Below, piece after piece: positions 37,182 through 46,879 of a stretch of 64,000 nt of DNA (position 1 is the stretch's first letter; the number at the start of each line of letters is the position of its first letter). Made by a program: the position numbers and the translations under genes. The stretch covers positions 62,001 through 126,000 of the forward strand of contig NZ_MWWS01000009.1 of the NCBI RefSeq assembly GCF_002259585.1, in the 5' to 3' direction. The notes under the pieces are model-generated. The model had not been told where the DNA came from. It made no database searches and saw only the letters and a program-made list of their open reading frames with translations. Source of the DNA: Bombiscardovia coagulans. Lineage in GTDB: Bacteria > Actinomycetota > Actinomycetes > Actinomycetales > Bifidobacteriaceae.

Positions 37182-38519
37182 TTATAGCCTCGGTAGGTAG
37201 TATTCCAACTCATAAGGAGTTACCTGTCGGTTGTACTCATTCCATTCTTGGCGCTTATTGCGGATAAAGTATTCAAACGCATGCTCTCCGAGGACTTCTG
37301 CTACGAAATCGGATTTTTCCATTATTTTTAATGCCGTATCCAAACTATCCGGAAGAGGCTGGATACCCATGGCCTGACGCTCGGCATCAGTCAACTCCCA
37401 GACATCATCAGACGTTGGCTCCCCTAGAGTCATTTTCTGCTCAATACCATCCAAGCCAGCAGCCAGGAGTACAGAAAATGCTAGGTAGGGATTGGCTACC
37501 GGATCCAGGGCACGGAATTCCATACGCGCAGAATTTCCCTTCCCAGGCTTGTACTGCGGAATGCGCAAAAGAGCAGACCTGTTGTTATGTCCCCAGCAAA
37601 TGTAGGAAGGAGCTTCAGAACCGCCCCATAAACGCTTGTAGGAGTTAACGTACTGGTCTGTAACCGCACAAATCTCAGCAGCGTGAGCCAAGATACCAGC
37701 AGCAAACTGGCGGGCGGTGGCTGACATATTGAACTCTTGCCCTACCTCATAGAAGGCATTTGCGTCTCCTTCAAAAAGACTCAAATGGGTATGCATGCCA
37801 GAACCAGGCTTGTCTGTGAAAGGCTTAGGAATAAAGGAGGCACGCATGCCTCGTTCCAAAGAAACTTCCTTAACGACCGTACGGAAGGTCATTATATTGT
37901 CAGCAGTTGCCAAAGCGTCTGCATACCGCAAATCAATTTCGTTCTGTCCAGGTCCAGCCTCGTGATGAGAATACTCGACTGAAATACCCATCTGCTCTAG
38001 CACGCTCACACAGGAGCGCCTAAAGTCCATAGCTGGACTGCGAGGAACATGATCAAAATATCCGCCCTCATCGATAGGCACAGGGGTTTGAGACCAATCT
38101 TCTTGCCCCTTGAACAAGTAGAATTCGATTTCAGGGTGCACATAGAAGGTAAAACCCTTTTCTTTAGCCTGCGCCAGGGCCCTCTTCAGTACATGACGAG
38201 GATCAGCCCGGCTGGGTTCACCATCAGGAGTGAGCACATCACAGAAAATACGAGCTGTGCTTTGGGACCCCCCATGAGAAGGCAAGATTTGGAAGGTCGA
38301 TGGATCAGGCTTGACAATCATGTCATCTTCAGAAATCCTTGTCATGCCCTCAATAGCTGAACCGTCAAATCCTAATCCTTCATCGAAGGCTTTTTCTAAT
38401 TCAGCAGGTGCAATAGCTACAGATTTCAAAGTCCCTAGTACATCAGTAAACCAGAGGCGAATGAAGCGCACGTCTCGCTCTTCTACAGTGCGCAGGGCGA
38501 ACTCTTCTTGTTTTTCCAT
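37182..38519 (-). CDS. glnA: glutamine synthetase, type I
   Basis: The enzyme makes glutamine from glutamate, ammonia and ATP. The 445-residue protein has GFDGSAIEGM, the ATP-site KPFTDKPGSGMHTHLS, the glutamate site YKRLWGGSEAPSYICWGHNNRS in overlap, and RMEFRALDPVANPYLAFS. Length fits the GSI-alpha/GlnA2 group. The NLYDLP-type adenylylation segment of GSI-beta enzymes is absent: the corresponding region reads TDAERQAMGIQPLP. So it is probably not controlled by adenylylation. Convergent with the secreted-protein gene. Confidence 0.94.
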   Translation of the reverse strand: MEKQEEFALRTVEERDVRFIRLWFTDVLGTLKSVAIAPAELEKAFDEGLGFDGSAIEGMTRISEDDMIVKPDPSTFQILPSHGGSQSTARIFCDVLTPDGEPSRADPRHVLKRALAQAKEKGFTFYVHPEIEFYLFKGQEDWSQTPVPIDEGGYFDHVPRSPAMDFRRSCVSVLEQMGISVEYSHHEAGPGQNEIDLRYADALATADNIMTFRTVVKEVSLERGMRASFIPKPFTDKPGSGMHTHLSLFEGDANAFYEVGQEFNMSATARQFAAGILAHAAEICAVTDQYVNSYKRLWGGSEAPSYICWGHNNRSALLRIPQYKPGKGNSARMEFRALDPVANPYLAFSVLLAAGLDGIEQKMTLGEPTSDDVWELTDAERQAMGIQPLPDSLDTALKIMEKSDFVAEVLGEHAFEYFIRNKRQEWNEYNRQVTPYELEYYLPRL

Positions 38520-38606
38520 ATGAATATAGTCCCATGTTCATATTTCCACGACAGACTCATCTATGTTAACGCTATGTCGCTACCGTGTAATGAGCCAGAA
38601 AAGACT

Positions 38607-39311
38607 CTACTCTATGCTACCGCCAGTATTATTGCCACCTGTACCAAAATGGGTATGGGAAGCAATAATCGTCATAGCCTTATCTCGATCTAAGCTGCCG
38701 GAATCATGCACATTCATCCCCTGACTTTCGAGGAAGGGTACATCACTAGCCCCAATAAGCAGGTCTTCAACGAATGGTGCAGCTGCAGCGAAAAGGATTG
38801 GAGGTGGAAAAGATTGTCCTGCTTGACCGTCAATCCATAATTTAGCTTCTAACTGATCAGCGCGATTAACGACCAGCATGGCCGAAAGACCAGAAACCAC
38901 CGTCGTTAAATCCTTAACTGCTGCTTCAGGTCCATCACCACCGAGATTCTTCAGCACCGCAACAGCCCCTTCAGGCGCATCAATACAGTATGCCGATATA
39001 TCTGAAAGTTGGCAGAACGCAGCCAAGAGTTCGGCTGAAGCCAAACGGGTAACGACCAAAGCAACTTTTGCGCGATTGCCAATCAGCCCCTGTAGCTCTT
39101 CATCGAATACATCGGAGCCTAGCATATCGATATCGTCTTCAAAGGAGGCTGAGCGACCTTGCTTTTCGTTCTCTAACGAATTAGAAAACGACCCTTGGTC
39201 TTCTGCAAACTCTTGCTCGAACCCCGCCAGAGCACGTTCTATTTCTTCGTCAGTCAGGTGACTGCCATCGTCATCAGCTGGGTCAAACAACCCTCGTTCT
39301 TGATCACCCAT
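38607..39311 (-). CDS. conserved hypothetical protein, acidic N-terminus
   Basis: I do not recognise this 234-residue protein. Residues 1-75 are strongly acidic and likely disordered (FDPADDDGSHLTDEEIERAL). Residues 78-220 look like a compact alpha/beta domain (KVALVVTRLASAELLAAF, SAMLVVNRADQLEAKLWI, PILFAAAAPFVEDLLIG). The tail is glycine/asparagine-rich. There is no signal peptide, membrane helix or known catalytic motif. AGGAAGGGG precedes the ATG. It lies between dnaE and glnA on the same strand, 71 bases after dnaE, and may be co-transcribed with it. Confidence 0.7.
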   Translation of the reverse strand: MGDQERGLFDPADDDGSHLTDEEIERALAGFEQEFAEDQGSFSNSLENEKQGRSASFEDDIDMLGSDVFDEELQGLIGNRAKVALVVTRLASAELLAAFCQLSDISAYCIDAPEGAVAVLKNLGGDGPEAAVKDLTTVVSGLSAMLVVNRADQLEAKLWIDGQAGQSFPPPILFAAAAPFVEDLLIGASDVPFLESQGMNVHDSGSLDRDKAMTIIASHTHFGTGGNNTGGSIE

Positions 39312-39382
39312 AGCATCCCCTTCCTTAGGTTTACTATTCTACTCGTTAACCTACTCGCGACAGGCGAAAACGACGCACTGCG

Positions 39383-42300
39383 TCATACGGCAGGAAGGCA
39401 AGAAGGACCAAATGCTGCCTTGATTTCTGCCAGCATAGACGGATCATGCTTGGTTCGGAAATTATCACCAAAAGTAAACAGTTTAACATTGCCTTTGTCG
39501 TCAGAAACAGCCAGCTTAACCTGACTATACCCAGGATGGTCCTTGATAATCTGTGCCAGTTTGAGCATTCGGTCTCGGTCTAGAGCAGGCCTTGGCAAGG
39601 TAATAATCACTGGTCGTTCATCTACCGACTCCAGGCTAGGAACTTCCATTTCTTGTGCCCGCAGGCTAACACCCTCATCCCGAATATCTACCTGCCCTCG
39701 CACTCGTATAACCGTATCGAGAGCTAGCTGCTCACTGGCCCCTTCATACGCCTTACCGAAGAACATGCAAACGATTGAGCTCTCCATATCCTCTATAGTC
39801 ACCCTAGCCCAAGGATTACCGCGCTTGGAAACCCGGCGGTCTACTGATGTCACTAGACCTGCCAGCGTCACACTCTGATTCTCACCGAGAGTGGGAGCAC
39901 GGTCAATTAGTTGAGCAATTGACAGGTCACTCAAACTCGAAAGCACCGACGCCATACCAGACAAGGGATGATCAGAGACGTACAAGCCCAACATTTCGCG
40001 TTCAAAGTTGAGTTTAGTTTTCTTGTCCCACTCTTCAATTTCAGGCACTGACACATCTGCATCACCTAACATGTCAGCTTCTGAAGTATCATCTTCGTCA
40101 GCAAAAAGATCAAATTGCCCTTCAGCCTGCTTGCGCTTAAGCGGCACAACCTGATCAATGGCCGTTTCATGGATATGGAAGAGCGCACGCCGATTGCCAT
40201 CCGTTTGATCAAAGGCTCCAGCTTTGATCAGAGATTCCACGGTACGTTTATTGAGGGCATCCATGGAGACACGCTTCACGAAATCAAGGAAGTTAACGAA
40301 CTTACCTTGCTTACTCTCGCGCTGCTTGATAATCTCATCCACAGCTTTATCACCGACGTTGCGAATAGCGCCCAGACCGAAACGAACAACATCACCAACA
40401 GCAGAATAGGCTGCCACAGACTCGTTGATATCTGGTGGCAAAACCTTGATACCCATCCGCCTCGCTTCACCCAAATAGAGGGCTGTCTTATCTTTGTTGC
40501 TGCGTTCTCCCTGTAGAAGAGCAGCCATGAACTCGACAGGATAATGAGTCTTGAGAAAGGCGGTCCAGTATGCAATCAAAGCATAGGCGGCAGAGTGGGC
40601 TTTATTGAAGGCGTAACCAGAGAATGGAACGAGGATATCCCATACCGCTTGAGCGGCCTCCTGGGAGTATCCATGCTCCTTCATACCTGCAAAGAAGGGT
40701 ACCTTTTCTTTTGCTAGCACTTCAGGTTTCTTCTTACCCATAGCACGGCGAAGAACGTCTGCCTTTCCCAAAGAGTATCCTGCCAGTATTCGAGCTGCTG
40801 ATTGCACCTGTTCCTGGTAAACAATCAGACCGTAAGTCTCGTCTAAGACCTCTTTGAGTGGCTCTGCTACTTCTGGATGGATTGGCTCGATCTTTTGTAA
40901 GCCGTTCTTCCGTTTAGCATAGTTGGCATGCGAGTTCATATCCATAGGACCAGGCCGATATAAGGCGATCAGAGCGGATATATCATTAAAATTATCGGGT
41001 TTGAGCATGCGTAGAAGCGAGCGCATACCGTCACCATCAAGCTGGAAGACTCCGAGAGTGTCCCCTCTCGACAACAACTCGTAGGTTTCCTTGTCATCAA
41101 GGGGTATTTCCTGGTAAGTAATAGGCTCCTTGCCATTTCGAGCAATATTCTTCAGACAGTCACGAATGACACTTAAATTGGCTAGACCTAAGAAGTCCAT
41201 TTTTACCAGACCCATTGTTTCGCAGGTATGGTATTCGAAGGTCGTGGTCACTGTACCGTCGTTGCGCTCCATCAAAGGTGAGGTATTAGTTATAGGCTCG
41301 GCACCCATGATGGTTGCACAGGCATGGACACCAGTCTGGCGGATAATGCCTTCCAAACCTTTGGCTTCGTCCGTAATACTTTTCACATCGGGATCTGTAT
41401 CATACAACTCCCTAAATTCTGCTGCCTCTGCATACCGCTTGGAATCTGGATCGAAAATGTCTTTGAGACTCATGTCCTTACCATTGGCGGATGGAGGTAA
41501 AGCTTTGGTTACCTTGTCGCCCATCGAATATTCGTAACCCATAATGCGAGCAGAATCTTTTAAGGCGTTTTTGGTTTTAATGGTGCCGTAGGTCACGCAT
41601 TGTGCCACTTTGTCGGATCCGTATTTTTCGGCCACATAATCTAACACCTTCATACGGCCTTCAGGGTCAAAATCCACATCAATATCAGGCAGGGAAACAC
41701 GCTCTGGGTTAAGGAACCGTTCAAAGATCAGTCCATGTTTGAGAGGGTCCAGCTCAGTTATTCCCATTGCGTAAGCTACCATCGAACCTGCTGCAGAACC
41801 TCTACCGGGCCCCACCATGATTCCGTGTTCTTTTGCCCAATTGATGTAGTCGGAAACCACTAAGAAATACCCGCAGAACTGCATCTGGCAGATCACACCA
41901 CACTCGTAGTCCGCCTGGTGAGACACTTCCTCCGGAATTCCGTTCGGATAACGATTTTGAAGACCTTCGTTTACTTTCCGTAAGAAGAGTGAGGTCTCAT
42001 CCCATCCTTCTGGACAATCAAAACGAGGCATAAAAGCGCCATCTTCGTGATCATCGAACATAACATTGCAGCGATCAGCAATTTCCAAGGTGTTATCACA
42101 GGCTTCTGGAAATTCTTTGAAAAGTTCACGCATCTCCTGAGCGGAACGTACATAGTAACCCGAACCATCAAACTTAAAACGCCCAGGATCGTTCAAGTGT
42201 GAGCCCGAATTGATGCACAAGAGCGCATCTTGAGCTCCTGCATCCTCTTTCCGTACATAATGGGCATCGTTTGTCGCAACAAGAGGAGCATGCAAACGCT

Positions 42301-42946
42301 TAGCTATCTCCAGAAGTTCTTTCGTTACCCTCTGTTCGATTTCCAGTCCATGGTCCATCAGTTCCACGTAATAATTATCTTTACCAAAGATATCCTGGAA
42401 CTCACCAGCAGCCCGTAAAGCCTCGTCAAACTGCCCTAGTCGCAGACGCGTCTGCACTATTCCTGAAGGGCAGCCGGTAGTAGCAATAACGCCTTTGTGA
42501 TGAGTGGAAAGCAGGTCTTTGTCCATACGGGGCCATTTACCAACTAAACCTTCAAGGTTAGCAATCGATGACGCCTTAATGAGATTCACTAAGCCAGTGT
42601 CATTTTCAGCCCATAGGGTCATGTGAGTGATAAAACCGCCACCAGACACATCGTCTGAGCGTTGGGTCTCATCTCCCCAACGCACTCTTGTCTTATCCTG
42701 TCTGGCAGTCTCAGGGGTCACATACGCTTCGATGCCAAGAATTGGCTTAACGTCATTATCAACTGCTGTCCGCCACAACTCATATGCGCCATGCATATTA
42801 CCGTGATCTGTAATAGCAATAGCAGTCTGACCGATTGACTTGACTTGCTGAACCAAGTCAGGCACTTTTGAAGCACCATCCAAGGTGGAATAGTGCGTGT
42901 GATTATGAAGGTGAACGAAACTGTCAGATGATGCAGAAGAAGCCAT
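39383..42946 (-). CDS. dnaE: DNA polymerase III subunit alpha
   Basis: The replicative polymerase catalytic subunit, 1187 residues. An N-terminal PHP domain (HLHNHTHYSTLDGASKV, ITDHGNMHGAYELW) is followed by the polymerase core with the catalytic aspartates in LPDIDVDFDPEGR and the finger segment GPGRGSAAGSMVAYA. Then come YRPGPMDMN, VYQEQVQSAARILAGY, the helix-hairpin-helix region, and an OB-fold near 1000-1080 (VTLAGLVTSVDRR). Length is typical for DnaE1. The ribosome site (AGAGG) is unusually close to the ATG. Confidence 0.96.
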   Translation of the reverse strand: MASSASSDSFVHLHNHTHYSTLDGASKVPDLVQQVKSIGQTAIAITDHGNMHGAYELWRTAVDNDVKPILGIEAYVTPETARQDKTRVRWGDETQRSDDVSGGGFITHMTLWAENDTGLVNLIKASSIANLEGLVGKWPRMDKDLLSTHHKGVIATTGCPSGIVQTRLRLGQFDEALRAAGEFQDIFGKDNYYVELMDHGLEIEQRVTKELLEIAKRLHAPLVATNDAHYVRKEDAGAQDALLCINSGSHLNDPGRFKFDGSGYYVRSAQEMRELFKEFPEACDNTLEIADRCNVMFDDHEDGAFMPRFDCPEGWDETSLFLRKVNEGLQNRYPNGIPEEVSHQADYECGVICQMQFCGYFLVVSDYINWAKEHGIMVGPGRGSAAGSMVAYAMGITELDPLKHGLIFERFLNPERVSLPDIDVDFDPEGRMKVLDYVAEKYGSDKVAQCVTYGTIKTKNALKDSARIMGYEYSMGDKVTKALPPSANGKDMSLKDIFDPDSKRYAEAAEFRELYDTDPDVKSITDEAKGLEGIIRQTGVHACATIMGAEPITNTSPLMERNDGTVTTTFEYHTCETMGLVKMDFLGLANLSVIRDCLKNIARNGKEPITYQEIPLDDKETYELLSRGDTLGVFQLDGDGMRSLLRMLKPDNFNDISALIALYRPGPMDMNSHANYAKRKNGLQKIEPIHPEVAEPLKEVLDETYGLIVYQEQVQSAARILAGYSLGKADVLRRAMGKKKPEVLAKEKVPFFAGMKEHGYSQEAAQAVWDILVPFSGYAFNKAHSAAYALIAYWTAFLKTHYPVEFMAALLQGERSNKDKTALYLGEARRMGIKVLPPDINESVAAYSAVGDVVRFGLGAIRNVGDKAVDEIIKQRESKQGKFVNFLDFVKRVSMDALNKRTVESLIKAGAFDQTDGNRRALFHIHETAIDQVVPLKRKQAEGQFDLFADEDDTSEADMLGDADVSVPEIEEWDKKTKLNFEREMLGLYVSDHPLSGMASVLSSLSDLSIAQLIDRAPTLGENQSVTLAGLVTSVDRRVSKRGNPWARVTIEDMESSIVCMFFGKAYEGASEQLALDTVIRVRGQVDIRDEGVSLRAQEMEVPSLESVDERPVIITLPRPALDRDRMLKLAQIIKDHPGYSQVKLAVSDDKGNVKLFTFGDNFRTKHDPSMLAEIKAAFGPSCLPAV

Positions 42947-43514
42947 ACCTCTAATGTACCGAAAGCTTTGACACCTTCGTGTTTCACCTGAGCTAACAGC
43001 ATATAGGGCGACGTAATTGCTCTAACGTTTCAACAGTTCACTCACTCTGAGCATGGTAACCGGACCAAGTGTTTTAGAGTACAGACAGAGGGAGTTAGCG
43101 TCTTGCAACTGTCAAGAACATATAAAGATGAGCACCTACCTTTAGCCTCAAGAGTATGAAGAGTAAACAAACACACCGTTGAAACCGTGTCATCACGCTA
43201 CTGCACTCTGTGACAGTAATCATACACAGTAAGGTGATAAGTACCTTTACCATGCGCACTCAGCTTTGCACTGTCTGAGCCCCTTCTACAAGCAACTTAC
43301 GTAAGTGGTGCCACCAAACAATAGAAGACAACAAGTCCACATAGTCTATCCGCTAACCATAGGCAGAACTCCACCCATCTGGCACACAGGGCATTTTACG
43401 TAGTCCAGCAATGTGATCAAGAGAAGCTAGTAACGAACCGCACTAACCTGGGAAAGCCAACACGTCGTGCAGAGTCTCGTGTACTTGTGCCAACTCGTAG
43501 ATGCAAGCATAGAC
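42947..43514. other. 568-bp non-coding gap between dnaE and rluD
   Basis: No ORF with coding character, tRNA or recognised RNA family was found. It contains a perfect 12-bp palindrome ACTTACGTAAGT (43295-43306), directly followed by TGGTGCCACCA (43306-43316), and a weak hairpin near 43230-43251 (GTAAGGT with ACCTTTAC). It should hold the dnaE promoter; no clear -35/-10 pair stands out. Confidence 0.5.
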
Positions 43515-44450
43515 TTATATTTGCTCTTCTTCACTGAGCTCTGAGTGCAGCATGTCGAGCGAAACTCGCAGGTCGGGCGGATATTGCGAATCCACCGTAG
43601 TCCAAATCTTCGTACGTGGATGACGAAACTCAAGATGGGTTGCGTGAAGCCATTGACGGTTCAAACGTAACCGTTCTGCTAGCACCGGATTAGCCCCATA
43701 CATATGATCACCCACCAGAGGATGGCCGATAGACGAAAAATGCACACGAATCTGGTGTGTACGACCCGTCTCTAAATTCACTTGGACAAGGGTCGCTCCA
43801 CGAAGACGTTCAAGTACATCCCAGTGTGTGATTGCCTCTTTACCGGCTGGGGTAACAGTAAAGCGAAAATCAGAGACTCGTGCTCTTCCAATTGGAGCCT
43901 CAATTGTTGCTTTGTCCTGTTTCAACGAACCTTGTACGAGGGCATGATAGATTTTAACAACTTCGTGATGAGTGAACTGCTTACGCATTTCCTTGTATGC
44001 AAGATCTGACTTGCATACCAGCATCAGCCCACTAGTACCGGCATCTAAACGTGAAACAATACCTTGACGACCTTGTGCACCAAGATTCGTGATGTGGACA
44101 CCTCGGTCTAGTAAAGAACCTAAGACCGTAGGCCCTACCCAACCTGGAGAAGCATGCGCAGCAACACCAACTGGTTTATCGACAACAACTACGTCATCAT
44201 CCTCATAGACAACAGCCATTTCTTCTGAAATAGGCTCCCCTTCAGCAGCTGGTGAGGATTCATCTACCTCTATCATGTCGCCTGACTGCAAGATCGTAGC
44301 TTTGTGAACGTTGCGGTTGAGGAGCCGGGCACGATCTGACTGAATCAGCTCGCCTGCTTTGGCTCGAGAGATCCCTAACATTTTTGCTAGCGCCATATCA
44401 AGTCGGAGTCCAATGAGGGCATCCGGTGCCGGCAACAGTTTGTTACTCAC
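43515..44450 (-). CDS. RluA/RluD-family 23S rRNA pseudouridine synthase
   Basis: The 311-residue enzyme isomerises uridines in rRNA. An N-terminal S4 RNA-binding domain (about 15-75, MALAKMLGISRAKAGELI) precedes the catalytic domain with the invariant aspartate in RLDAGTSGLML, then GRTHQIRVHF and HPLVGDHMYG. Position after lspA is the common place of RluD (YlyB) in many bacteria. The start is a GTG overlapping the lspA stop by 4 bases (GTGA). The exact uridine target cannot be read from sequence. Confidence 0.92.
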   Translation of the reverse strand: MSNKLLPAPDALIGLRLDMALAKMLGISRAKAGELIQSDRARLLNRNVHKATILQSGDMIEVDESSPAAEGEPISEEMAVVYEDDDVVVVDKPVGVAAHASPGWVGPTVLGSLLDRGVHITNLGAQGRQGIVSRLDAGTSGLMLVCKSDLAYKEMRKQFTHHEVVKIYHALVQGSLKQDKATIEAPIGRARVSDFRFTVTPAGKEAITHWDVLERLRGATLVQVNLETGRTHQIRVHFSSIGHPLVGDHMYGANPVLAERLRLNRQWLHATHLEFRHPRTKIWTTVDSQYPPDLRVSLDMLHSELSEEEQI

Positions 44451-45010
44451 AGCACAACCTCTTGAAAGTCAGCAGCTTCCGTCACAAGGTCAGTTTTAGT
44501 GTCTTGTACAGTTGCTTTAAACGGTTTTCCCATCATAATCAACACAATGATCAAGAGGGCTGCCATAGTCAAATAGATGTCAGCTACATTGCCAACTGAC
44601 CAACCATAGTCAATAAAGTCTACGACTCGCCCATCAAGAAAACCGTGGGCGTACACAACTCGATCGATTAAATTGCCTACAGCTCCTGAAAAAGCTAAAG
44701 CAAAAGCTATGGTCCAAGCCATTGAGTCAGTCGATACAAACAAAATGATAAAAGCGACACAGGCCACGACTGCAACCAGTGATATCAGCCATGTGTAATC
44801 AGATCCTAAACCAAGTGACGCCCCTGGATTGCGTAAAAGGCGCAAAGACAGCACTTTGGGGATAAGAACCTCAGCCCTGCCCTCAGTCAGCCTCACTTGC
44901 GCCAGAGCTTTGGTTACCTGGTCCAAGCCAGTTGCAATAAGAACTAGGCATGCGAAGACGGCCACGCGTCTGCGCAGCCGTCTAGATTTCCTTTGTACTG
45001 TTGTACTCAC
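44447..45010 (-). CDS. lspA: lipoprotein signal peptidase (signal peptidase II)
   Basis: An integral membrane aspartyl protease that removes the signal peptide from prolipoproteins after lipidation. At 187 residues it has four membrane helices. The conserved LLRNPGASLGLG matches the family's RNxGAAF region. The catalytic aspartates are in GAVGNLIDRV and GRVVDFID, followed by the NVADI motif. The GTG start at 45010 lies 18 bases after divIVA on the same strand. Coupled to the downstream pseudouridine synthase by a 4-base overlap. Confidence 0.94.
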   Translation of the reverse strand: MSTTVQRKSRRLRRRVAVFACLVLIATGLDQVTKALAQVRLTEGRAEVLIPKVLSLRLLRNPGASLGLGSDYTWLISLVAVVACVAFIILFVSTDSMAWTIAFALAFSGAVGNLIDRVVYAHGFLDGRVVDFIDYGWSVGNVADIYLTMAALLIIVLIMMGKPFKATVQDTKTDLVTEAADFQEVVL

Positions 45011-45027
45011 AGATCCGCAGCCTGACT

Positions 45028-46377
45028 TTAATATCGTGGGCTGCTGCTGCTATCTTTATTCTCAACCAACTGGTAGTTATTGGTATCAGATACTTGAGAA
45101 ACAAGCTGTCCCAAGAACTCTGTCAACCTGCTACGATATTCAGCCTCGAATTGCTTGAGGTTCTGAATATTTCCTTCCACGACCTTTGACTGAGCCATGA
45201 GCTTCTCTTGAATGTTTGCGGCATAGCGCTCAGCCGATTCACGAGTACTTCTATCGTAGGACTGGGCCCTCTGCTGAACCTGAAGCTCGTATTCATCGGC
45301 TTCATTACGCTTACTCTTGGAATACGATTCGGCGTCTTCTCGTATCTTAGAAGCGTAAGTATCGGCTTGGTTATGTACGTTCTGTGAGTAAGCATCTGCC
45401 TCAGAATGAGTACGTTTTGCATAGTCATCAGCCTCAGAACGAGTCTTTCGAGCATAGGAGTCCGCTTTTGACATTGCTTCGTCGACTTTAGACTGGCTAG
45501 AGGCCACTATCTCTGCGCCCTTGGCTTTGCCCTTGTCTACGTACTGGTCATGGAGTTGCATAGCCAGAGTGAGCATAGCTGTAGCACGCTCAGCTTCAGT
45601 GCTCGCATTTGCACCGGCGCCTGCGATCTGCTGGAGACTTCCAGTTACGGGAGCAGGTTCAGCTTTGGCCATTTGCGTACGTAGCTCTTCTTCACGCTTG
45701 CGGGCTTCTTCTAGCTGGCGGGACAGTTGGGCTGTCTTCGAGCTTTCTTCTTGGATGGTCTGCTGGAAGTGTGCAATCTGCTGGCGTGCGCCAGTAGCAT
45801 TCTGCTGGGCAGCAGCCAAATCCCTCTTGGTGGAATTGAGCTCTTGATTAAGTGCGTCAATTTGACGGCGAGCTTCGTCACGTTCACGCTCAACGGTAAG
45901 CATACGATTACTATCTACAGGTTGCGCAATGGAACCTTGTGCGGCCTGCGCGGTCAGCTGGTCAATCTGCTGGTTAAGCTGAGCGACCTGCTTTTTCAAT
46001 TGCTCATTCTGCTGAGATATCGTGCGGGATCGCTCTTCCGCTTCAGCAACCCGCTGTTGCATCTGTGGGTTCATCTGCATAGGTTGTGCATTCTGTTGGG
46101 GCACTGAAGCGAGCTGAACCTTTAAATTACGGTTTTCATTTTGCAGAGACTGAACCTGTGCGGTCAGTTCAGAAATTTTTGAGTTTAAATTAGCTACATC
46201 AGGACCGAAGGACTGCGTAGAAGCGCCGTTCCCCTGAACTGCTTGCTTACCTAGAGCCTCTACAGTCTCGGTAACTTGGTCAAGGAAGTCATCGACTTCA
46301 TCGACGTCATAACCTTCCTTGAACCGTACCGTTTGGAAGGTATGCTCCCGTATATCTTTGGGCGTCAAAAGAGCCAT
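45028..46377 (-). CDS. divIVA: DivIVA / Wag31 cell-pole scaffold protein
   Basis: The 449-residue coiled-coil protein marks cell poles and directs polar growth in actinobacteria. The N-terminal DivIVA domain starts ALLTPKDIREHTFQTVRFKE and includes GYDVDEVDDFLDQV. Long glutamine-rich coiled coils follow, with a repeated segment near 300-400 (SEADDYAKRTHSEADAYSQN and similar) of SEAD-Y units. The frame extends to 46416, but GGTGGAG stands just before the ATG at 46377, where homologues start. It follows yggT and precedes lspA, as is usual in actinobacteria. Confidence 0.95.
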   Translation of the reverse strand: MALLTPKDIREHTFQTVRFKEGYDVDEVDDFLDQVTETVEALGKQAVQGNGASTQSFGPDVANLNSKISELTAQVQSLQNENRNLKVQLASVPQQNAQPMQMNPQMQQRVAEAEERSRTISQQNEQLKKQVAQLNQQIDQLTAQAAQGSIAQPVDSNRMLTVERERDEARRQIDALNQELNSTKRDLAAAQQNATGARQQIAHFQQTIQEESSKTAQLSRQLEEARKREEELRTQMAKAEPAPVTGSLQQIAGAGANASTEAERATAMLTLAMQLHDQYVDKGKAKGAEIVASSQSKVDEAMSKADSYARKTRSEADDYAKRTHSEADAYSQNVHNQADTYASKIREDAESYSKSKRNEADEYELQVQQRAQSYDRSTRESAERYAANIQEKLMAQSKVVEGNIQNLKQFEAEYRSRLTEFLGQLVSQVSDTNNYQLVENKDSSSSPRY

Positions 46378-46538
46378 GTGTATCTCCACCTCGCTTCGGC
46401 AACAGTCTACCTGCATTCCTGTTCTTACAATAATGCTAGCACGCTAACCGTCTCAACATCTCTGAAAACTCAGACCAACCTAAAGCCTTCACGTACTTTT
46501 GGGCAAAAGTTAGGTATGTCACCTTCATCCACCTTTTA

Positions 46539-46832
46539 TCAGATGACAAAGTTCACAGCCATTTGCAAAACAATTAGAGCAAACCATAGCACCAAAAAAC
46601 TGACATCTAACTGAATTCTACCCAATGGCAAAGGAGGAATATATCTTCTCAGCCATCGCAAAGGCGGTTCTGTCAGCTGGTATATGATCGATATAATCGA
46701 TGCAACCAAACCACGTGGATACCACCGTGGCGACAAAACCAATATCCAATCTACAATCATACGCATGAATAGGACGAAAATATACGCGTCTATCAACCAA
46801 TTGATAATATATGACACCAAGCCAAGTAACAT
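46539..46832 (-). CDS. YggT family membrane protein
   Basis: A 97-residue membrane protein with two hydrophobic helices (about 3-30 and 75-95) separated by the conserved segment YQLTEPPLRWLRRYIPPLPL, a YggT hallmark. YggT proteins lie beside sepF and divIVA in Gram-positive bacteria and are thought to assist division or osmotic tolerance; the mechanism is unknown. AAGGAG lies about 10 bases before the ATG. It is 48 bases after sepF. Confidence 0.9.
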   Translation of the reverse strand: MLLGLVSYIINWLIDAYIFVLFMRMIVDWILVLSPRWYPRGLVASIISIIYQLTEPPLRWLRRYIPPLPLGRIQLDVSFLVLWFALIVLQMAVNFVI

Positions 46833-46879
46833 TGAAGTGCAGCTCCTTACAGCAAGTTCATCATGCGTATAGGGCGAAA

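Noticed and set aside
45300-45480. Repeated SEAD-Y coding units in divIVA as a DNA repeat element
   Set aside because: They are heptad-like coiled-coil protein repeats in a conserved gene, not a mobile or CRISPR-like repeat.
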